The notes beneath the pieces are model-generated. The model was not told the origin of the DNA. It did not search any database and worked only from the letters and a program-made list of their open reading frames with translations. A stretch of 6,557 nt of DNA, from assembly GCA_024275095.1 (NCBI GenBank), contig JAJRZV010000038.1, positions 1 to 6,557 of the forward strand, in the 5' to 3' direction. The position numbers and the translations under genes are program-made. Position 1 is the stretch's first letter. The number at the start of each line of letters is the position of its first letter. This document shows positions 3,967 through 6,557 of this stretch, one piece after another. The stretch comes from a bacterium. Its GTDB lineage: Bacteria > JAJRZV01.

Positions 3967-6332
3967 ATAATTTACTCCCGTATTTTTATCAGGCCCTTGA
4001 CATGGTGAAAGAACTTGTTAAGACTGTGGATCCACTTTTCCTTGTCGCAGGAGCCGCGGGCTTTGCAGGGTTCATAGCAGTTCTTGTTGCGGGAGGTAGA
4101 GGAAAAGGGTCAATCCCACCTGAGGTAGAAGACCTTTACAATGCATACCTGAAAGTGGGAGACCAGGTGAAAGCAGCGGAAGTGCTTGTAAAGTATGGCT
4201 TTGCTGCTCTCGCTTTTGAAATTCTTGAAAGTGCAGGGGCCAGATACGCTATGGCAGACCTGCTCGTGAAAATGGAACGCTTCGAAGAGGCAGGAGCCAT
4301 TTATGAAGATCTGGGCAGGATTACAGAGGCTGCTTCCATGTATCTTAAGGCTGGCAAACCCATGCGCGCGGAAGCGGTGATGAGAGAGGGGGGCAATTAT
4401 CTGGGTGCTGCAATTGTCGCGGAGAAAAGTAACGAACATTATGCCGCTGCACGCAATTATGAAGAAATTGAGCTCTATGCAGCAGCTGCTGAAGCATATT
4501 TTCGCGTAGCAGATAATCTTAAAGCAGCAGAGAACTTCGAGAAAGCATGGGAACGAGCAAGGAGACGGGGAGGAGGAGGATCCTTCACAGGCAGATATTT
4601 TGCCAGAAGAGCTGCTGAAGCTTACGAAAAGGCTGGGGAATTTCGAAGAGCCGCGGAAATGGCCTTGGCAGCAGGTGCAATGGATTTGGCTGCTCGTTTG
4701 AACGAAAAGGCCGGTGAACGAATTCAAGCGGCCAGGTGTTACCTTGAAGCGGGTATGATTGATGATGCTTATCGCATTGCCTCGACGATAAAGGCTGCTG
4801 GTCCGGATGCTCTTGTGCTAATGGGTAGGATATACGAAAGGCATGGAGATTCAAGTGTGGCCGCCTCTTTTTACAAGGAAGCAGGCGACTATGCAAATGC
4901 AGCACGTTTGTACGAACTTTCAGGTGAAAAGTCACTTGCTGCTCAGATGTATGAGAAGCTGGGGCGACTGGACAAGGCCTTTGAGCTGTATGCGCAGGTG
5001 CCTGAGCATGGAAAGGCTGCAGAGGTTGCTGAAAAGTTGGGTCGTTTTGAAGAAGCAGCAGAACATTACGGACGCGCTGGTAACATTATCAAGCAGGCTG
5101 CAAGTCTCGTAAAAGCCGGTCAACTTACGAAAGCGGGCCACCTTCTGGTAGAACAGGGACTCTATGATCGTGCCCTGGCGATACTACAAAAGGTGCCGAA
5201 AGATGACCCTGAATATCCACACGTTCTCGCTGATATGACCCGCATTTTGAAAACCAAAGGAATGGACGAAGCTGCTCGCGAGAAGCTGGAAGATTATATC
5301 TCCACGGCCGGCGTTACAGAGGAAAACGTGACACTTTTTTATTCGTTAGCCTCTATATATGAGGATGTGGAAGATTACAATAAGGCTGCTGAGGTATATC
5401 GAACGATTATTGCCTCGGGTATAAATGCAGATCGTGCGGTGGAGAGGTTGAAAAGCATAGAAGAAATGAGCATGCGGAGGACGGAGCCAGCTCCCAGTGA
5501 TACAAAATCGCTTGAAGTTACTGATACAGAGGAGTTCAAAAAGAAATATCAAATTATAGAAGAGGTGGGAATAGGTGGGATGGGAGTGGTGTATAAAGCA
5601 CGCGATCTTTTCCTCGATCGTCTCGTGGCACTTAAAATTTTGCCCAAGTCGGTAAGAGATAACCCAAAGGCTCAGCGCAATCTTATGAAAGAAGCGAAGG
5701 CCGCGGCTTCGCTCAATCATCCCAACATTGTCACGGTGTATGAAGCGGGGTTTTTGAACAATATCCTTTATATTGCAATGGAATACATTGACGGCGTTAC
5801 TCTCGCCCAATTAAAGGAAGAAGATGGGGTTCTTGAAGGTAAGTTGTTTCTGTACGTATTTGGTCAAGTAACACGGGCCCTTGCATACGCTCATAAAAAT
5901 GGTATTGTCCACGGAGACGTGAAACCGGGAAATATCATGTGGACGGAAAATAAAATCGTCAAAATTACAGATTTTGGTCTTGCGAGAGCACTGGAAGAAC
6001 TCAAGGGCGGCGTAACAACTGTTGCTGGTGGTACGCCTTATTACATGAGCCCCGAGCAGGTGCTGGGTTCCGGGCTGGATCAGAGAAGTGATATATATTC
6101 CCTCGGCGCGACCATGTACGAAATGATAGCGGGCCGGCCTCCTTTTACAGAAGGAGATGTGGGATATCACCACATTCACACCCCTCCAGAGCCGGTGTCG
6201 AAGGTAAAACCTGGTGTCCATCCCGAAATAGAAAGAATTATTATGAAATGTCTTGAGAAGGATCCTGCAAAGCGTTATCAGAATATGGAAGAAATTTTTG
6301 AAGATTTAAAGAAGGTCGTTAAAGGGAAATAG
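3963..6332 (+). CDS. Membrane-anchored helical-repeat scaffold with C-terminal Ser/Thr protein kinase domain
   Basis: This 789-residue protein has a short N-terminal stretch, one transmembrane helix (about 23-44) and then GGRGKG. By the positive-inside rule that places the rest in the cytoplasm. Residues 54-412 are a helical solenoid with a 13-residue period. About 413-495 look like one or two more conventional TPRs, 500-528 form a polar linker, and 529-785 are a Hanks-type kinase. Kinase motifs are the glycine loop GIGGMGVVYKA (536-546), Lys558 in VALKIL, the probable helix-C Glu577, the catalytic loop HGDVKPGN (650-657, Asp652 present), DFG (670-672), GGTPYYMSPEQ (689-699) and SDIYSLG (709-715). 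All catalytic residues are present, but the HRD arginine is Gly, making it a non-RD kinase. Thr685, Thr686 and Thr691 lie in the activation segment. Bacterial kinases more often carry the kinase N-terminal to a membrane helix; here the order is reversed. It would phosphorylate Ser/Thr on unknown partners recruited by the solenoid. It starts with ATG overlapping the DUF2905 stop and ends the cluster. Confidence 0.93.
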   Translation: MNNLLPYFYQALDMVKELVKTVDPLFLVAGAAGFAGFIAVLVAGGRGKGSIPPEVEDLYNAYLKVGDQVKAAEVLVKYGFAALAFEILESAGARYAMADLLVKMERFEEAGAIYEDLGRITEAASMYLKAGKPMRAEAVMREGGNYLGAAIVAEKSNEHYAAARNYEEIELYAAAAEAYFRVADNLKAAENFEKAWERARRRGGGGSFTGRYFARRAAEAYEKAGEFRRAAEMALAAGAMDLAARLNEKAGERIQAARCYLEAGMIDDAYRIASTIKAAGPDALVLMGRIYERHGDSSVAASFYKEAGDYANAARLYELSGEKSLAAQMYEKLGRLDKAFELYAQVPEHGKAAEVAEKLGRFEEAAEHYGRAGNIIKQAASLVKAGQLTKAGHLLVEQGLYDRALAILQKVPKDDPEYPHVLADMTRILKTKGMDEAAREKLEDYISTAGVTEENVTLFYSLASIYEDVEDYNKAAEVYRTIIASGINADRAVERLKSIEEMSMRRTEPAPSDTKSLEVTDTEEFKKKYQIIEEVGIGGMGVVYKARDLFLDRLVALKILPKSVRDNPKAQRNLMKEAKAAASLNHPNIVTVYEAGFLNNILYIAMEYIDGVTLAQLKEEDGVLEGKLFLYVFGQVTRALAYAHKNGIVHGDVKPGNIMWTENKIVKITDFGLARALEELKGGVTTVAGGTPYYMSPEQVLGSGLDQRSDIYSLGATMYEMIAGRPPFTEGDVGYHHIHTPPEPVSKVKPGVHPEIERIIMKCLEKDPAKRYQNMEEIFEDLKKVVKGK
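4122..5198 (+). repeat. Array of about 26 coding units with an exact 13-residue (39-nt) period
   Basis: Within the kinase protein, residues 54-196 divide into 11 consecutive 13-residue units with no gap. Residues 213-277 give 5 more, and 283-412 give 10. The only interruptions are a 16-residue Arg/Gly-rich insert (197-212) and a 5-residue slip (278-282). The unit pattern is an acidic or basic residue at 1, often an aromatic or aliphatic at 2, Ala-Ala at 5-6, Tyr at 9 in many units, Ala or Leu at 12, and Gly at 13. Examples are DYANAARLYELSG, EKSLAAQMYEKLG and RFEEAAEHYGRAG. Each unit looks like one short helix closed by a glycine turn like the one between helices A and B of a TPR. The conservation is at protein level: codons differ between units, so this is an old repeat rather than a recent DNA duplication. 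Confidence 0.85.
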
Positions 6333-6540
6333 GAAATATTTGGGTTGTGTCTCAGTAATTGTGTCTGCGAAGAAAGCATAAAGGTAAAGGGTGTAAGTAA
6401 TATATTGACGGAAAGTCCCTATATAGAAAATAAAATAACCTCCTGGGTGAAAAAATCAAAAACCTGAGTAATATACACACTTTCGAGAGTAAGGGTATGT
6501 GACAGGGCTAAAGTGAGTTTTATGCTGAGGAGAATTTATC
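6333..6540. other. Intergenic stretch with weak regulatory-like signals
   Basis: I see no gene, RNA gene or clear terminator for the upstream cluster in these 208 nt, which are visibly richer in A and T than the flanking genes. Small signals are: TTGTGTCT repeated at 6345-6352 and 6359-6366; AGTAATATA repeated at 6396-6404 and 6467-6475; a promoter-like TTGACG at 6405; and an imperfect 12-nt palindrome ACTTTCGAGAGT at 6479-6490. Together they suggest a promoter region with possible operator sites for the gene starting at 6541. Confidence 0.4.
6405..6436 (+). promoter_or_regulatory. Weak candidate promoter for the right-hand gene
   Basis: TTGACG at 6405-6410 matches five of six bases of the -35 consensus. 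The best -10 candidates are GAAAAT (6426-6431, 15-nt spacer) and TAAAAT (6431-6436, 20-nt spacer). Neither spacing is ideal, so this is tentative. If real, transcription would leave a leader of roughly 100 nt before the GTG at 6541. Confidence 0.25.
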
Positions 6541-6557
6541 GTGCAGAAAGCAAAGAA
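6541..6557 (+). CDS. Start of a further gene, cut by the right edge
   Basis: GTG at 6541 is preceded by the Shine-Dalgarno TGAGGAGA (6526-6533) at 8 nt from the GAGGAG core and opens a frame reading MQKAK before the window ends. Only five full codons are visible, so no product can be named; the lysine-rich beginning would suit either a signal peptide N-region or a cytosolic protein. The 208-nt gap in front suggests it is not part of the kinase cluster. Confidence 0.5.

Noticed and set aside
4122-5198. CRISPR-like or recent tandem DNA repeat as the cause of the 39-nt period
   Set aside because: Codons differ freely between units; only the protein pattern is periodic, and the frame is continuous.
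5811-6221. Open frame on the - strand opposite the kinase domain
   Set aside because: The + strand encodes conserved kinase motifs here; the antisense product has no recognisable pattern.
6499-6526. GTGACA with TATGCT, 16-nt spacer, as a promoter
   Set aside because: Its transcription start would fall at or after the Shine-Dalgarno of the gene at 6541, so the message would lose its ribosome-binding site.

Overview
The window reads as a stretch of bacterial chromosome. Base composition is mid-range, gene packing is dense and everything identifiable lies on the + strand. The genes look like those of an environmental, possibly anaerobic bacterium: an iron-dependent alcohol dehydrogenase, stand-alone SCP2 lipid-binding proteins, a DUF2905 membrane protein and a Hanks-type kinase on a long helical-repeat scaffold. 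A deltaproteobacterial-type or candidate-phylum host would fit, but this is only an impression; no marker gene here fixes the taxon.

Layout. (1) Positions 1-1604 hold the 3' part of a large, acidic, cysteine-containing, probably exported protein that I do not recognise; its frame is open through the left edge. (2) A strong intrinsic terminator (1616-1652) closes that unit. (3) Positions 1674-6332 form a tight five-gene cluster: SCP2-like protein, iron-containing alcohol dehydrogenase, second SCP2-like protein, DUF2905 two-helix membrane protein, and a 789-residue membrane-anchored repeat/kinase protein. Junctions are 13 nt, an 11-nt overlap, 26 nt and a 4-nt ATGA overlap, so co-transcription and translational coupling are likely. 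(4) Positions 6333-6540 are an AT-richer intergenic stretch with weak promoter-like and palindromic signals. It leads to a Shine-Dalgarno and GTG start at 6541, where a new gene runs off the right edge.

How the genes may work together (inference). Two small SCP2-fold proteins bracket an alcohol dehydrogenase, which suggests that a hydrophobic alcohol or aldehyde is carried to the enzyme. The last two genes form a membrane-associated pair whose kinase may sense or regulate something through its helical scaffold.

The most unusual feature is that scaffold. Residues about 54-412 of the kinase protein are built from about 26 units of exactly 13 residues (AA at unit positions 5-6, often Tyr at 9, Gly at 13). 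This is not the 34-residue period of ordinary TPRs. The array is fused to a C-terminal kinase whose catalytic loop reads HGD instead of HRD.
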